From contig JACPWY010000054.1 of the NCBI GenBank assembly GCA_016196825.1, positions 1 to 64,000 of the forward strand: a DNA stretch of 64,000 nt. Reading direction: 5' to 3'. The position numbers were made by a program, and so were the translations under genes. This DNA is from Deltaproteobacteria bacterium (GTDB taxonomy: Bacteria > Bdellovibrionota > FAC87 > UBA2466). The first letter of the stretch is position 1. Each line of letters starts with the position of its first letter. The notes below the pieces were generated by a model. That model was not told the DNA's origin. It ran no database searches and saw only the letters and a program-made list of their open reading frames with translations. Of this stretch, positions 35,091-44,326 are shown in pieces.

Positions 35091-36658
35091 AAGAGGGGTG
35101 AGGCTGTGAGTTTGCGGTAGAGAGTGCGCTGGAGAATGTAGGCCACGCCGAGTGCCAGAGTCGAGAAGAGTACAATCTCATAGAGAGCTGACAGTTGAGT
35201 CTGTCGGTAGATGCCGAGTGAGCCCACCCCTTTGCCAATCCCCCACACCACCGCCAGCACGAAAAACCAGGCCAGGCAAAACCGGTAGAGTTCCCCCATT
35301 CGAAGCTCAGGACAGCTTCGTCGGAAATGGGCCATCAAAAAGCCCCAGAGAATCAAGGTGTACGCTGCAATGCCGAGCGTCCCCGCCATCGCCAACCCAA
35401 CGTAAGAATATTGATTCATCAGGATTAGGTAAACGGGAAAACCCATCACACTCAGCAGAGTGCCGATAATCGACGGGAGCCAAGTGCGTTGGCTTGCGTA
35501 AAAGGCACGCGCGATCAAGACCTGCGCCGTCCAGAAAAACATGCCAATCGAATAGACCACGAGTGCCTGCGCAATCCCCTCGATGTCGACCCTTTGAAGC
35601 TTCCCGCCGCCATAGATGAACTCCGTGATTGGTCGCGCCTCGAAATACAGGATCACCGCGCAGACCGTGGCGAGCGCCCAAAGTTTTTGCGCCTCTAGGA
35701 TCAACGTCCGCCCATAGTCGAGAAATCTCTTTTCCGACCACAGCTGCGCCAAAAAAGGAAAACTCGCGATCCCAGCCGCCTGCCCGATGATGGCTACTGG
35801 GATGCGAAGTTCGGTGCGAGCGTAGGAGAGCCAAGAGAGCAATTTAGGCTCAAGTGAGCTCGCCAGATACTTTGTGATCCACTCGTCGGTAACGACAAGG
35901 GAGAATCCGAGCATGATCGGGAGCGACAACCAAAGATAGCGCTTAAAGCCAGCGCGCACATCGGTGCTCAGCCGCAAAATCGGAGTGAACGTGTACCCGC
36001 ACCGGTAGGCACCATAACCGAGGAGGATTCCATTCCCAACGACACTCCCGGCGAGGACACCCCAGCTGAAGGCCGCCACACCGAGTGATTCGTGAAAGGC
36101 CACACCGAACACAATGATGAACAAATTATAGAGAATCGGCGAGAGAGCGCTCCACCAAAAATGACCGTTCACGTGCTGAACACTGGTCGCCAATCCGCCC
36201 CAATAGAAAAAAATTTGCGCCGGCAAAATGATTCTCAGCAGCTGGGTCAGCATCTCGATCTGCTGAGGATTGAAACCTGGGGCAATGAGCTGGCTCAGCT
36301 GGGGCGCCCATACCTCGGCCACGAAGATGAAAAAAATCAGCCAGCCCCCAAAAATGGTCGCGATCGCCCGAAAGAGTTCGCGAGCCACCGCCTCTTGCCC
36401 TTTCACCTTCAGATCGTTGACGACCGGAATGAAGGAAATGCTCAGCGCGCCAGCCGCCATCATGTAGTTGAGAAAATCGGGGATCGTGAATGACGCATAA
36501 TAGACATCTGTCTGTCCGGAAGCGCCGACCGTACGCGCCAAAATCCACTCCCGAAAGAATCCGACAATCCGCGACAACAGAATGCTCACCATGAGAAGCA
36601 CCGCAGCTCTGCGGATGAGGCGGGCATTCGTTTGGATGGTGTTGGGGCTCTCGGCCAT
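35087..36658 (-). CDS. murJ: Lipid II flippase MurJ (MviN)
   Basis: A 523-residue MOP-superfamily protein with about 14 TM helices. The N-terminal signature LMVSILLSRIVGFFREWILARTVGAS is followed by TDVYYASFTIPDFLNYMMAAGALSISFIPV, and later VAIIGQAAGIASFPFLAQ. MurJ flips lipid II across the inner membrane for peptidoglycan synthesis. Length and motifs are ordinary. The gene is divergent from the 36720 gene; its last codons abut the repeat at 34937-35090. Confidence 0.92.
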   Translation of the reverse strand: MAESPNTIQTNARLIRRAAVLLMVSILLSRIVGFFREWILARTVGASGQTDVYYASFTIPDFLNYMMAAGALSISFIPVVNDLKVKGQEAVARELFRAIATIFGGWLIFFIFVAEVWAPQLSQLIAPGFNPQQIEMLTQLLRIILPAQIFFYWGGLATSVQHVNGHFWWSALSPILYNLFIIVFGVAFHESLGVAAFSWGVLAGSVVGNGILLGYGAYRCGYTFTPILRLSTDVRAGFKRYLWLSLPIMLGFSLVVTDEWITKYLASSLEPKLLSWLSYARTELRIPVAIIGQAAGIASFPFLAQLWSEKRFLDYGRTLILEAQKLWALATVCAVILYFEARPITEFIYGGGKLQRVDIEGIAQALVVYSIGMFFWTAQVLIARAFYASQRTWLPSIIGTLLSVMGFPVYLILMNQYSYVGLAMAGTLGIAAYTLILWGFLMAHFRRSCPELRMGELYRFCLAWFFVLAVVWGIGKGVGSLGIYRQTQLSALYEIVLFSTLALGVAYILQRTLYRKLTASPLF

Positions 36659-36719
36659 GCTAAAATATTTGGAGTAGCTTCATTGTATTTCCTCCGACTC
36701 CACTACTCAATCTTCATCC

Positions 36720-37493
36720 ATGTTCCAGTTGACCAAACAGCTTGGGCCTTTTCTCTACGTGCAGCTGCGCACCCGCAGCGACGGTCCGCAGGCCTACCGT
36801 GTAACGATGAGACGGCTCTACTCCGCCGCCTGGATCCTGGGACTCATCCTGCTCGGCCTGTCGTTTGGTTGTCTTCTTTTCTTCCGAGAGCTCGAGATCA
36901 ATCGCAAGCTTTCTGAGCGCGTGCTGGAGCTCGAGACCGCACTCACGCTGAGCTCAACCACCCGGGCCACCTCGCCCATTGCGCCCGCTCCTCAAGCCCC
37001 CGCAATAATGGAAAACGCAACCGAGGCAGGCCCGAGCCGTGAACCGACTGCGGCCACCGTCGCCGTTCCGGCGCCAGTCACTCAGGCCATCCAAACGGTT
37101 CCAGCGAAAATGAGCGAGCTCTTCTGGGAGTGCAACGACGGAATCTGTGACATCCGCACCTATCTCATCCCCGCCGCTCCCGGCACCGCCGAGGGATCGC
37201 TCGCGCTGGTGCTCGAGGAGGAGATCAGCCGCATCGGAGGAGCCGATCCTAACATTCCGGCCCGCCGCCAATTCGTCTACTACCCCGGCTTCACCGCCAT
37301 GGAGGAATTTGATGCCGAGAAAACGGGCGCTCTCGAAAAAAGGCACTTCCGATTCGCGCGCGCGTTGCCCACGAACGTCCAATTCAATATCGGCAAGCTC
37401 AATCAACCTATCGCTATCAATCTCTATATCTTTGACGCCGAGGACAACCTCGTCCACCACGAACGGAAACCCCTCACAGGTTCTGAGCCATGA
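36720..37493 (+). CDS. Single-pass membrane protein in the bactofilin operon
   Basis: A 257-residue protein with a short cytoplasmic start (MFQLTKQLGPFLYVQLRTRS), one TM helix (SAAWILGLILLGLSFGCLLFF), a short coiled coil (ELEINRKLSERVLELETAL), an Ala/Pro-rich linker and a C-terminal beta domain (ELFWECNDGICDIRTYLIP, LNQPIAINLYIFDAEDN). Its topology resembles the membrane anchors often encoded beside bactofilins, but the peptidase domain common there is absent. It overlaps the bactofilin gene by 4 bp. It may link the bactofilin scaffold to the cell wall, which is inference. Confidence 0.65.
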   Translation: MFQLTKQLGPFLYVQLRTRSDGPQAYRVTMRRLYSAAWILGLILLGLSFGCLLFFRELEINRKLSERVLELETALTLSSTTRATSPIAPAPQAPAIMENATEAGPSREPTAATVAVPAPVTQAIQTVPAKMSELFWECNDGICDIRTYLIPAAPGTAEGSLALVLEEEISRIGGADPNIPARRQFVYYPGFTAMEEFDAEKTGALEKRHFRFARALPTNVQFNIGKLNQPIAINLYIFDAEDNLVHHERKPLTGSEP

Positions 37494-37858
37494 TCACCAA
37501 GCTTTCGCCCCCCTCCCACATCGCTGAAGGTTCTCGCGTGCGCGGCGACCTCTACTTTTTTTCCGAGGCTGAAGTCTTCGGAACGGTCGAGGGGAACATT
37601 CGACAAGAGAGTCTTGAGCCCGTCTCAATCGGCCAGTTCGGCTGGATCCACGGGAATGTGAAAAGCACCGGCCCCATCATTATCTCGGGCCGAGTCGACG
37701 GCGAGGTCTCAAGTGACACCCAGGTCCGCATCCTTCCCACCGCGCGCATCGAAGGGAATGTGAGAGCTCCCTCGATCGAGATTCGCTCGGGCGCCGTCGT
37801 CAACGGCACCTTCGACACTGAGCGAGTTTCCACTACCTCCCTCAAGAAGGCGGCGTGA
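37490..37858 (+). CDS. Bactofilin (polymer-forming cytoskeletal protein)
   Basis: A 122-residue protein made almost entirely of a right-handed beta-helix: regular strands such as GSRVRGDLYFFSEAEVFGTV, GWIHGNVKSTGPIIISGRVD and TARIEGNVRAPSIEIRSGAV. The N-terminal tail is short, as in bactofilins, which form nucleotide-free filaments that position cell-wall or polar functions. It is flanked by genes overlapping it by 4 bp each, so all three are cotranslated. Confidence 0.85.
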   Translation: MITKLSPPSHIAEGSRVRGDLYFFSEAEVFGTVEGNIRQESLEPVSIGQFGWIHGNVKSTGPIIISGRVDGEVSSDTQVRILPTARIEGNVRAPSIEIRSGAVVNGTFDTERVSTTSLKKAA

Positions 37859-40095
37859 TTTCGTCGTCTGTCAGACGCGAACTCGCCCCATTCACAGTCT
37901 TTCTCGCCCTCCTCGCCGCCACCGTCACGATTTGGCTAGTGCTCGGTTGGCGTCCATCGAAACTTCTCATGGCACATGATGGTGTGCTCCAATACGTGCT
38001 CCACGAGCGAGAGATTTCGGAAGTCGGTGGCCGATGGGTTGAGTATCTCTATCGACCGACAATTCTCGGAGGTGTGAAAGGTTATCCACTCGGCCATGTG
38101 CTTCCTCTCATGAGTTGGTTGGCCGCTTTCTCCGTCCCGCACGACATAGCCATCAGTTGGGTGGCTATTCTGCTGCAGGTGGCTTTGGGGTTTCTCTGTG
38201 CGATGAGTGCATCCGATTTCGTATCGGCATTCGAAAATAAAAAGGTTTCCCGCCTCTCTCAAATACTCATTGGCCTTCTCTGCGGATTTGCCCCCATTTT
38301 CGCCTGGCGTCTCTCCTATGGTCACATCAACCTCATGGCGGCCGTTCCCGCTTGTGTGGCGGTCTCGGCAGTCGTCACCGGCCTCCATCAAAAAACACTC
38401 ACCCTCTTCACCGCACTGATTGCACTCGCCGCTCTTCACAATGGACTCGCTTCGGCGGGGCTCCAGCTCATTCTTTATTCCGTGACCCTCGGTGTTCCCA
38501 TTTGGATCGGATTCACGGTTGAGCTCCTCAGGCGAGATCGCTCCTCGGAAACGATCCGGACGACCCTGGTCGGAGTCGCAACCTTTCTCGTTTGCGCATC
38601 GTTCCTATCGGCCCCACGATTCTGGGGAATGCTCACCAACGCCTCCGGCGGCGACTCAGCTCGTTCTCTCAGCCGATCAGATGTCACCTACTCCTACTTG
38701 ACCTCTAGCTTCCTCGATTGGTGGGCCTCCGTTCCCTGGGCCCAACGGTTAATCAACGAGGGCCGAGAGTTTCCGTTTTGGCACGAAGTGAACTACCCCG
38801 TCGGGCCATTTCTAGTCGTTCCCTTGCTGTTTTTTCCGACCGCGCCCTACCTCTCTGGCGGCCTGGTCGTGAGCACCCTCACGTGCGTTTTTTTTAGCTG
38901 CCATACAGAACCGATCTCCTCCCTTCTTCTCCACGCCGCACCACCGCTGGGCGCATTTCGGGTCCCAGCCCGCGCGGCGATCGTGTTTCTTCCTTGGTTC
39001 GCCACTCTGAGCGTGCCGCTGCTTTCCCGTCTCCGAGGGACCAGGAGATCTCTCGGGGCTTTGGGCCTGGGAGTGGTCGCGCTTTCTTTGTCCTCCCCTG
39101 CCACCCGGGAGGTCATGGGGTGGACAATCGTGCTGGCCCCAACGATTCCCCTTCTGCGTCGCCACCTCCCGCTCAGTTTCGCACTGGCCTCTCTCTCTCT
39201 CTTGAGCGTCTTGGCATTTCAGGAACGCCTCTTGGGTTTTCCCGATCGCTCCACTGCCGTTAACAACCAACAACTCGGCGAGGCGCTCCGACGGCAAACA
39301 CCGGCGCTGAACGAACCGTTGAGTCGGGTGACTCTTTCATTCAGCCTCCCGTCGATCGACACCAACGCAGCATTCGATCTAGGGGTCTCGACACTCGATG
39401 GCTACTGGACGCCGCTCAAGCGCTTCGCCCAACTCGTAGCTGGCCTCCAAGGATATCAATTCGATCCAGGAGCCACAGTCTACAAGTTCACCCCAACAGG
39501 GCAGGGGTTCTCACCCTTGAGTGTACTTTACAATATCAACTGGAACCTAGATCGAAAGGGAGAAGTGATCTTGGCGACGCCGATCTCACCCAGCCGCCCG
39601 GTTTGGTTCCCGGAGCGGATCCTACGCTTTCCGTCTGCCGAGAATCTGGGAGCATCGATTCGCCCGTGGAGCGGCGAACAAATCTATTCCACACTCGCGC
39701 TCAATGACGCCGATCCCATTTTTCAAAGCACACCGCGGCGAAGTGATTCTTTGAGCCGCTGTGCGGAGGCCCGGGCTCACAATTTCTCTATTTCGGATCA
39801 TGGCCAGCGTTTTTCGTTTGCGGTTGAGACCCCCGCGCCTTGCGTCGCTGTCGTCGCCACGAACTTCATCGAAGAGTTCCGCGCTTTTTCCGAAGATGGG
39901 AGGAGCTCCGTCCCCACACGGGTTTTTCCCAGCTACGGAAGTCTGGTCGGCGTCGAGGTGCCATCGGGTTCGAAGAGGATCACTATCGTAGCGACTCCCA
40001 ATATTCCGATAGTCACGCGGATCCTTTGGTTCATCGGCCTCCTCGGGTCCGGCGTCGGACTGGCGACACTCAGCAAATTGAGAAGATCTGTCTGA
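37855..40095 (+). CDS. Large polytopic membrane protein, GT-C-like
   Basis: A 746-residue product starting at GTG 37855 on the bactofilin stop. About eleven TM helices occupy residues 10-450. LLMAHDGVLQYVLHEREIS after TM1 carries an Asp where GT-C transferases hold their catalytic acidic residue. The C-terminal 260 residues form a soluble, extracytoplasmic domain (FPERILRFPSAENLG, SRCAEARAHNFSI). A role in transferring a lipid-linked sugar to a surface glycan is plausible but not proven. Together with the two preceding genes it forms one operon. Confidence 0.6.
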   Translation: MISSSVRRELAPFTVFLALLAATVTIWLVLGWRPSKLLMAHDGVLQYVLHEREISEVGGRWVEYLYRPTILGGVKGYPLGHVLPLMSWLAAFSVPHDIAISWVAILLQVALGFLCAMSASDFVSAFENKKVSRLSQILIGLLCGFAPIFAWRLSYGHINLMAAVPACVAVSAVVTGLHQKTLTLFTALIALAALHNGLASAGLQLILYSVTLGVPIWIGFTVELLRRDRSSETIRTTLVGVATFLVCASFLSAPRFWGMLTNASGGDSARSLSRSDVTYSYLTSSFLDWWASVPWAQRLINEGREFPFWHEVNYPVGPFLVVPLLFFPTAPYLSGGLVVSTLTCVFFSCHTEPISSLLLHAAPPLGAFRVPARAAIVFLPWFATLSVPLLSRLRGTRRSLGALGLGVVALSLSSPATREVMGWTIVLAPTIPLLRRHLPLSFALASLSLLSVLAFQERLLGFPDRSTAVNNQQLGEALRRQTPALNEPLSRVTLSFSLPSIDTNAAFDLGVSTLDGYWTPLKRFAQLVAGLQGYQFDPGATVYKFTPTGQGFSPLSVLYNINWNLDRKGEVILATPISPSRPVWFPERILRFPSAENLGASIRPWSGEQIYSTLALNDADPIFQSTPRRSDSLSRCAEARAHNFSISDHGQRFSFAVETPAPCVAVVATNFIEEFRAFSEDGRSSVPTRVFPSYGSLVGVEVPSGSKRITIVATPNIPIVTRILWFIGLLGSGVGLATLSKLRRSV

Positions 40096-40122
40096 CCAAG
40101 TCCCCCCAATGGACATCTGGTG

Positions 40123-40128
40123 TAGAAT
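40123..40128 (+). promoter_or_regulatory. Possible -10 box of the acyl-CoA dehydrogenase gene (leaderless mRNA)
   Basis: TAGAAT sits 6 nt before ATG 40135 and no Shine-Dalgarno is present. No convincing -35 box is seen. Confidence 0.3.
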
Positions 40129-40134
40129 AGCGGC

Positions 40135-41859
40135 ATGGAAGATCGTAGCTTCATGCGTTCACTTTGTATGGGTGAGATTCTCGAGGATCTCATTTTCCCC
40201 TTTCCCTACCTTTCAAACGAGAAGAAGGAAACCGTCCGCTCCCTCGTCAATTCTTTGGAGGCCTGGCTCAAGGACCAGGGCGACAACTTCCGCAAATGGG
40301 ACGTGGCCGGTGGGTTTCCGTCGGAGTTCATCGAACAAATGCGTCAATTTGGTCTTTTCAGCCTCGTGGTCCCGGAGGAGTTCGGGGGCCTCGGTCTCGG
40401 GAGCGCTGCCTATTCCCGCGTCATGCAATGCCTCGCCACTTTCGACGCGAGCCTCGCGGTCACGGCGGGGGCTCACAGCTCCATCGGCATGCGAGGACTG
40501 TTGCTCTTCGGCAATGACGACCAGCGGAAGCGGTATCTGCCCAATCTCGCCTCGGGCAAAATGATTGCGGCCTTTTGTCTGACCGAGGCCGGCGCTGGCT
40601 CGGATGCCAGCGGCATCAAGACCAAGGCGGTCAAGAGCGGCTCGGATTGGATCTTAAACGGAGAAAAGATCTGGATCACCAACGGAGGCATCGCGGATTT
40701 CTTCACCGTCTTTGCCCGCACGGAAACTCAAGCCGGCCAGATGAGCGCCTTCATCGTGACCAAGGAGATGCCCGGCGTGTCAATAGGACCGCATGAAGAC
40801 AAGATGGGCATCCGTGCGAGCTCCACGACGACCGTGAGCTTCGAAAATGTGAAGGTGCCGGCAGTGAACCTCCTCGGCGAAGAGGGTAAGGGATTCAAGG
40901 TGGCGATGAATATTCTCAACGTTGGTCGAACGGGTCTCGGCGGCGGATCGATCGGCGGCATGAAACGCGCCATAGAGCTTGCCACGAAACACGCGAATCA
41001 GCGCCAACAGTTTGGGCGCCCTATCGCTGAGTTTGGTCTCGTGAAACAAAAAATCGGACACATGGTCGTCGAATGCTACGCTACTGAGGCGGCCGTTGGC
41101 ATGGTGGCCGGCCTCGTCGACAACGGGGTTAAAGACTACGCGGTCGAAGCCGCCATCAGCAAGGTGTTTGCCAGCGAGTGTGTCTTTCGCGCTTTTGACG
41201 AAGCTCTTCAGATCGCAGGTGGCGCCGGCTTCATGCGGGAATACCCCTATGAACGCGCCCTTCGCGACTGCCGGATCAACCGCATCTTCGAGGGGGCCAA
41301 CGAAATTTTGAGACTCTTCATCGCGCTCACGGCTATTCAGGATGTGGGATCTTCTCTGAAAGAGGTGGCCTCCACGTTGGGCACTGTCTTGAGCGATCCG
41401 ATCAAGGGCTTCGGTGTGCTCACCCAATACGCCGGCCGCCGCGTAACGCACGCCACGGGAATCGGCGTGGCCACCATGACGAAGGTGCATCCGCTGCTCA
41501 AACCACAGGCCGAGATCTTTGAAGAGTGCTCCCGTTCGTTGGCCGCGACAACGGATCGACTCCTGCGTAAACACGGAAAGAACATCATTGGAAAGCAATT
41601 TGCCACGCGACGCCTGGCCGACATCATGATCGATCTCTTCGTACTCGCCACCACCATCAGCCGAGTCACCAGCTCAATTGAGTCCCAAGGTCAAAGTGGA
41701 GCAGCCAAGGAGATTGAGATAGCCCAGGTCTTCGCCGGCCAAGTCCAGCGCCGCGTACGTTCAAATTTCTCGAAAATCGATCAAAATGACGACGAGCTGA
41801 TCAAATCGCTGGCGGATCACGCTTTGACGCGGGAGAAATTCTCCTGGGACACGATCTGA
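40135..41859 (+). CDS. Acyl-CoA dehydrogenase (long, VLCAD/ACAD9-like)
   Basis: FAD enzyme of 574 residues that starts beta-oxidation or branched-chain acyl-CoA degradation. Motifs: CLTEAGAGSDASGIKTKA and GEKIWITNGGIADFF (FAD and substrate), GRTGLGGGSIGGMKRAIEL, QIAGGAGFMREYPYERALRDCRI and RIFEGANEILRLF (catalytic Glu in the FEGANE position, as in VLCAD). A C-terminal extension of about 170 residues beyond the usual 400 also matches the VLCAD group. It sits 39 bp after the GT-C-like gene, with a possible promoter of its own. Confidence 0.9.
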   Translation: MEDRSFMRSLCMGEILEDLIFPFPYLSNEKKETVRSLVNSLEAWLKDQGDNFRKWDVAGGFPSEFIEQMRQFGLFSLVVPEEFGGLGLGSAAYSRVMQCLATFDASLAVTAGAHSSIGMRGLLLFGNDDQRKRYLPNLASGKMIAAFCLTEAGAGSDASGIKTKAVKSGSDWILNGEKIWITNGGIADFFTVFARTETQAGQMSAFIVTKEMPGVSIGPHEDKMGIRASSTTTVSFENVKVPAVNLLGEEGKGFKVAMNILNVGRTGLGGGSIGGMKRAIELATKHANQRQQFGRPIAEFGLVKQKIGHMVVECYATEAAVGMVAGLVDNGVKDYAVEAAISKVFASECVFRAFDEALQIAGGAGFMREYPYERALRDCRINRIFEGANEILRLFIALTAIQDVGSSLKEVASTLGTVLSDPIKGFGVLTQYAGRRVTHATGIGVATMTKVHPLLKPQAEIFEECSRSLAATTDRLLRKHGKNIIGKQFATRRLADIMIDLFVLATTISRVTSSIESQGQSGAAKEIEIAQVFAGQVQRRVRSNFSKIDQNDDELIKSLADHALTREKFSWDTI

Positions 41860-41927
41860 GGCAGGCGGAGGCGTTTTCGCAGGGTGCCGTGAGCGAGCGA
41901 GCGGAGCATTTCTCTCCAGCCACACTT

Positions 41928-42106
41928 AGAGCCTACCCCAAAATCCCCTCTACTCGGCGCGGTCAAAATGGCCTGGCTCTTCGTCCTCCGCGGTCGTCAT
42001 CCTCGAGCCGTACCTATAGGCGCACCTCCAGCGCCTTCCTTGTGCGTCCTCGATTCAGGTCATTTTGCCACGCCCCTTCCGACGAAAGGATTTTGGAAGT
42101 GGCTCC
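41928..42106. repeat. 179-bp palindromic element with GGAG-hairpin core (copy 2, inverted)
   Basis: Ends AGAGCCTACCCCAAAATCCC and GAAAGGATTTTGGAAGTGGC match those of the 17780-17956 element with a few changes. On the minus strand the centre reads GGAG (42026-42029), stem GTGCGCC, loop TATA, stem GGTACGG, then CGAGGAT, and the flank GACCGCGGAGGACGAAGAGC is shared almost exactly with copy 1. The right end is partly decayed. It lies 480 bp upstream of the RAYT gene. Confidence 0.8.
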
Positions 42107-42551
42107 TAGGGTCGCCACCATCTCGACCTTGAAAGAACCAGTGAAAATGACATGGCCCCGTAAGTCGGTGCACCAACTTGGGAAGCTAGTAGAAAGCCTA
42201 GCGGCGTTCTGCCGCCAGGTTGGCGACGAATGCTAACATCGAGCAGCTTGCGAACCGCGGAGCGACCGGTTGATAAATTGGTAGCTTGAGAGCGAGTGAG
42301 GTGACCGACTGGCCTGTGCACTCACAGTTGCTTAACATTTCATTCGGTCGCTTCTTAAATTCTCGAAATACCGAATCTTTCAACGCTCGGGAAAATGACA
42401 TGGCCCTGGTGACGATCCTTCTCGACGATCTGATTCTTTCCAAAAACGATCACCGCAACGACGTCCTATTTTACCGTCGGCAAATCAGCTACGCTCGTCT
42501 GCATTGCGACGAATAATCGACGATATAACTTGTTTTTTCCCACTTTTTTTA
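42107..42551. other. Repeat-rich gap upstream of the RAYT gene
   Basis: No convincing gene. It contains two direct copies of GAAAATGACATGGCCC (42143-42158 and 42391-42406) and a GCGGC-GTTCT-GCCGC hairpin near 42203. A+T content rises towards 42340-42550. A 76-codon frame (42286-42516) has no recognisable features. The area looks like accumulated small-element debris around the transposase. Confidence 0.4.
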
Positions 42552-42579
42552 TTGACTGTATATTTAGTACAGTTACTAT
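42552..42579 (+). promoter_or_regulatory. Promoter of the RAYT gene
   Basis: -35 TTGACT (42552-42557), 16-bp spacer, -10 TACTAT (42574-42579). The -10 box lies 7 nt before ATG 42587, with no Shine-Dalgarno, so the mRNA would be leaderless. Confidence 0.5.
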
Positions 42580-42586
42580 CGCTCTC

Positions 42587-43135
42587 ATGAAGTCGGCGAG
42601 AGAATATCGATCCAAGCATTTTTCGCGGCCTTTCGGGGTTGGGCAGCCTACTCACATTACTCTGCGATTGCAGATGGCTGTGGGAGAGTACTCACTCTTG
42701 AGGAAGAAGAGTTGGTTGTATGGGTATATTCCGCGGCTCGCTCGGCAGTTGGGAATCCGGGTGCTTCACATGAGCATCAACGGTAACCATCTTCATCTTG
42801 TCATTTCGACTCGGGCTTGTTCGCTTCAGGCTGCGTTCCTTCGCGGTCTGTCCGGTGTTATCGCCAGAAAGACTCTGCGGGCCGAAAAGGGCTGCGCGAA
42901 AGCTACTCGCTTCTGGAGCGAGCGGCCTTACTCGCGTCTTGTGACCTGAGGGCGGGAGTTGCGAAGTGTCCTTTTCTACGTCCAACGAAATTGTCTGGAG
43001 GCGAAAGGGGTGATTCCTTACGTCAGGAGAGAGAAAGTCCTACCACTGAAGTATCGGGAGCTCATCGATGATTCTCTCCGAAAAACCAGCTCGGCTCGCA
43101 TCGACTGGCTGGAGGGACAGTTGAGATTGTTTTAG
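42587..43135 (+). pseudogene. REP-associated tyrosine transposase (RAYT, Y1/HUH) interrupted by an in-frame TGA
   Basis: The first 120 codons encode a Y1-type transposase: KHFSRPFGVGQPTHITLRL, SINGNHLHLVI (HUH motif H68-L69-H70) and ATRFWSERPYSRLV, the last typical of RAYTs. A TGA at 42947-42949 interrupts the frame. The same frame then continues for 61 codons, GRELRSVLFYVQRNCLEAKG and IPYVRREKVLPL, to TAG 43133-43135. The catalytic Tyr of the family lies in the YVxxN motif (Y131), after the TGA, so the truncated product would lack it. The sequence shows one nonsense change rather than a frameshift. It is either a recent pseudogene or depends on readthrough. Confidence 0.8.
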
Positions 43136-43284
43136 AGCACTCTCAGGTAAGTGTCCGCAAGGCCCGTGGAGTTGGCGTGGCCAGGGCATTTCCGCTGAAG
43201 CGAATTGCGCTATATCAGTGGGGCGGATGAAGTGAATGCCAACGTCTGGGTTCTCGTTTTTTTCTACCCACTCATTGGGCTGTG

Positions 43285-44223
43285 ATGTTGGTTCTTGCGC
43301 GGGTCTGTCACACTCTGGCCCGCTCAGCCGTCGTTTTCGGGGAGGCTTTCATTCGGATCGTCTGGTGCGTCGTACTTTCGGCTGCGCTGCACCTTTTTCT
43401 TGTGTTTCGATGGCTCAAAGCGGGCTCTGGGACTAGGAGTAGCGATCCGCCGCTGGTTTTTGTCTCCGAAATTGCCCCGCACTCCAAACCAAAGGGGCCG
43501 GACTTGCTTGGGGCCTCTTCCGCTCGGATGAGTGACCTTGTCCTTCCCTTCCAAACAGGAAACCCGATGGGGCTGACACCGCTCCCCAAAATGGACGACC
43601 TCATCGGGTCGAGTGGCGGCGGGCGCGCGGAATTTGGTCCGATGGGCTCCACCCGGATTCGTTGCGCGGCGTCTTATCGTCCGCTGTTTTCCGTTCTCGA
43701 CAATTTTCTCGGCTACCCGGCTGAATTCATCGACACAAAGTCCGAGGGAACTGTCCGCGTATGGCTCTATTTCGATTCGGTCGGTTCACTTCGGCGCGAT
43801 CGTCTCCGCTCAAGTGGCGGCCCTCGGCCCCTTCAGGTCTATGTCCTGAGAACAATTCTGGCTGCTCTCAAGGACCCCCTTCCTCTCTCATTCGGGTGTG
43901 CCGGACGCGGGCTTGCGACAGTCTTTGTTTTCGAACTCAACCCTGAAATCTCAACCGATGATTTCAGAATGCGCATCGCTGCTTGGGAAGAGGGTCAGGC
44001 CTCCCTCAACGGCGACATGGTCTTCCATCGCACTCTGGCCCCCGTCAAACAGTTACCCATCTCAATTGAACGCACTTCCGGCGAAGGCCTTCGCCACGGC
44101 CTTGATCTCGTGCCACTCTTTAGCCAGGGATACGCCTCAATTCGTCCGAAGCTCTGGAACGCCAGCGGCATTGACCCGTTACAACTCTATCGACTCGACC
44201 CTCTCTACCAAAAAACGGAATGA
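43285..44223 (+). CDS. Membrane-anchored protein with TonB-C-like domain
   Basis: About 312 residues: one N-terminal TM segment (FIRIVWCVVLSAALHLFLVF), a low-complexity linker of about 90 residues, then a domain with GTVRVWLYFDSVGSLRRDRL, RSSGGPRPLQVYVLRTIL and LATVFVFELNP. This order (VxVWLxFDxxG...SSG...VFxFEL) resembles the C-terminal domain of TonB energy transducers. No ExbB/ExbD genes are near. Start at ATG 43285 (or GTG 43282) is uncertain because no clear SD is seen. Confidence 0.5.
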   Translation: MLVLARVCHTLARSAVVFGEAFIRIVWCVVLSAALHLFLVFRWLKAGSGTRSSDPPLVFVSEIAPHSKPKGPDLLGASSARMSDLVLPFQTGNPMGLTPLPKMDDLIGSSGGGRAEFGPMGSTRIRCAASYRPLFSVLDNFLGYPAEFIDTKSEGTVRVWLYFDSVGSLRRDRLRSSGGPRPLQVYVLRTILAALKDPLPLSFGCAGRGLATVFVFELNPEISTDDFRMRIAAWEEGQASLNGDMVFHRTLAPVKQLPISIERTSGEGLRHGLDLVPLFSQGYASIRPKLWNASGIDPLQLYRLDPLYQKTE

Positions 44224-44326
44224 TCAATATGATGATATGCATACTACGGCCACGCCATTCGTGAGATCCGCGTCATGACTTTGCGGCGCGCCAAGAAAAT
44301 CGGGTTTGTTGATGGTATGAGGCAAC

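Noticed and set aside
40780-41598. 272-codon minus-strand frame
   Set aside because: Antisense shadow of the acyl-CoA dehydrogenase gene, whose motifs are unambiguous.
42286-42516. 76-codon plus-strand frame
   Set aside because: Lies in repeat debris, without SD or recognisable sequence.
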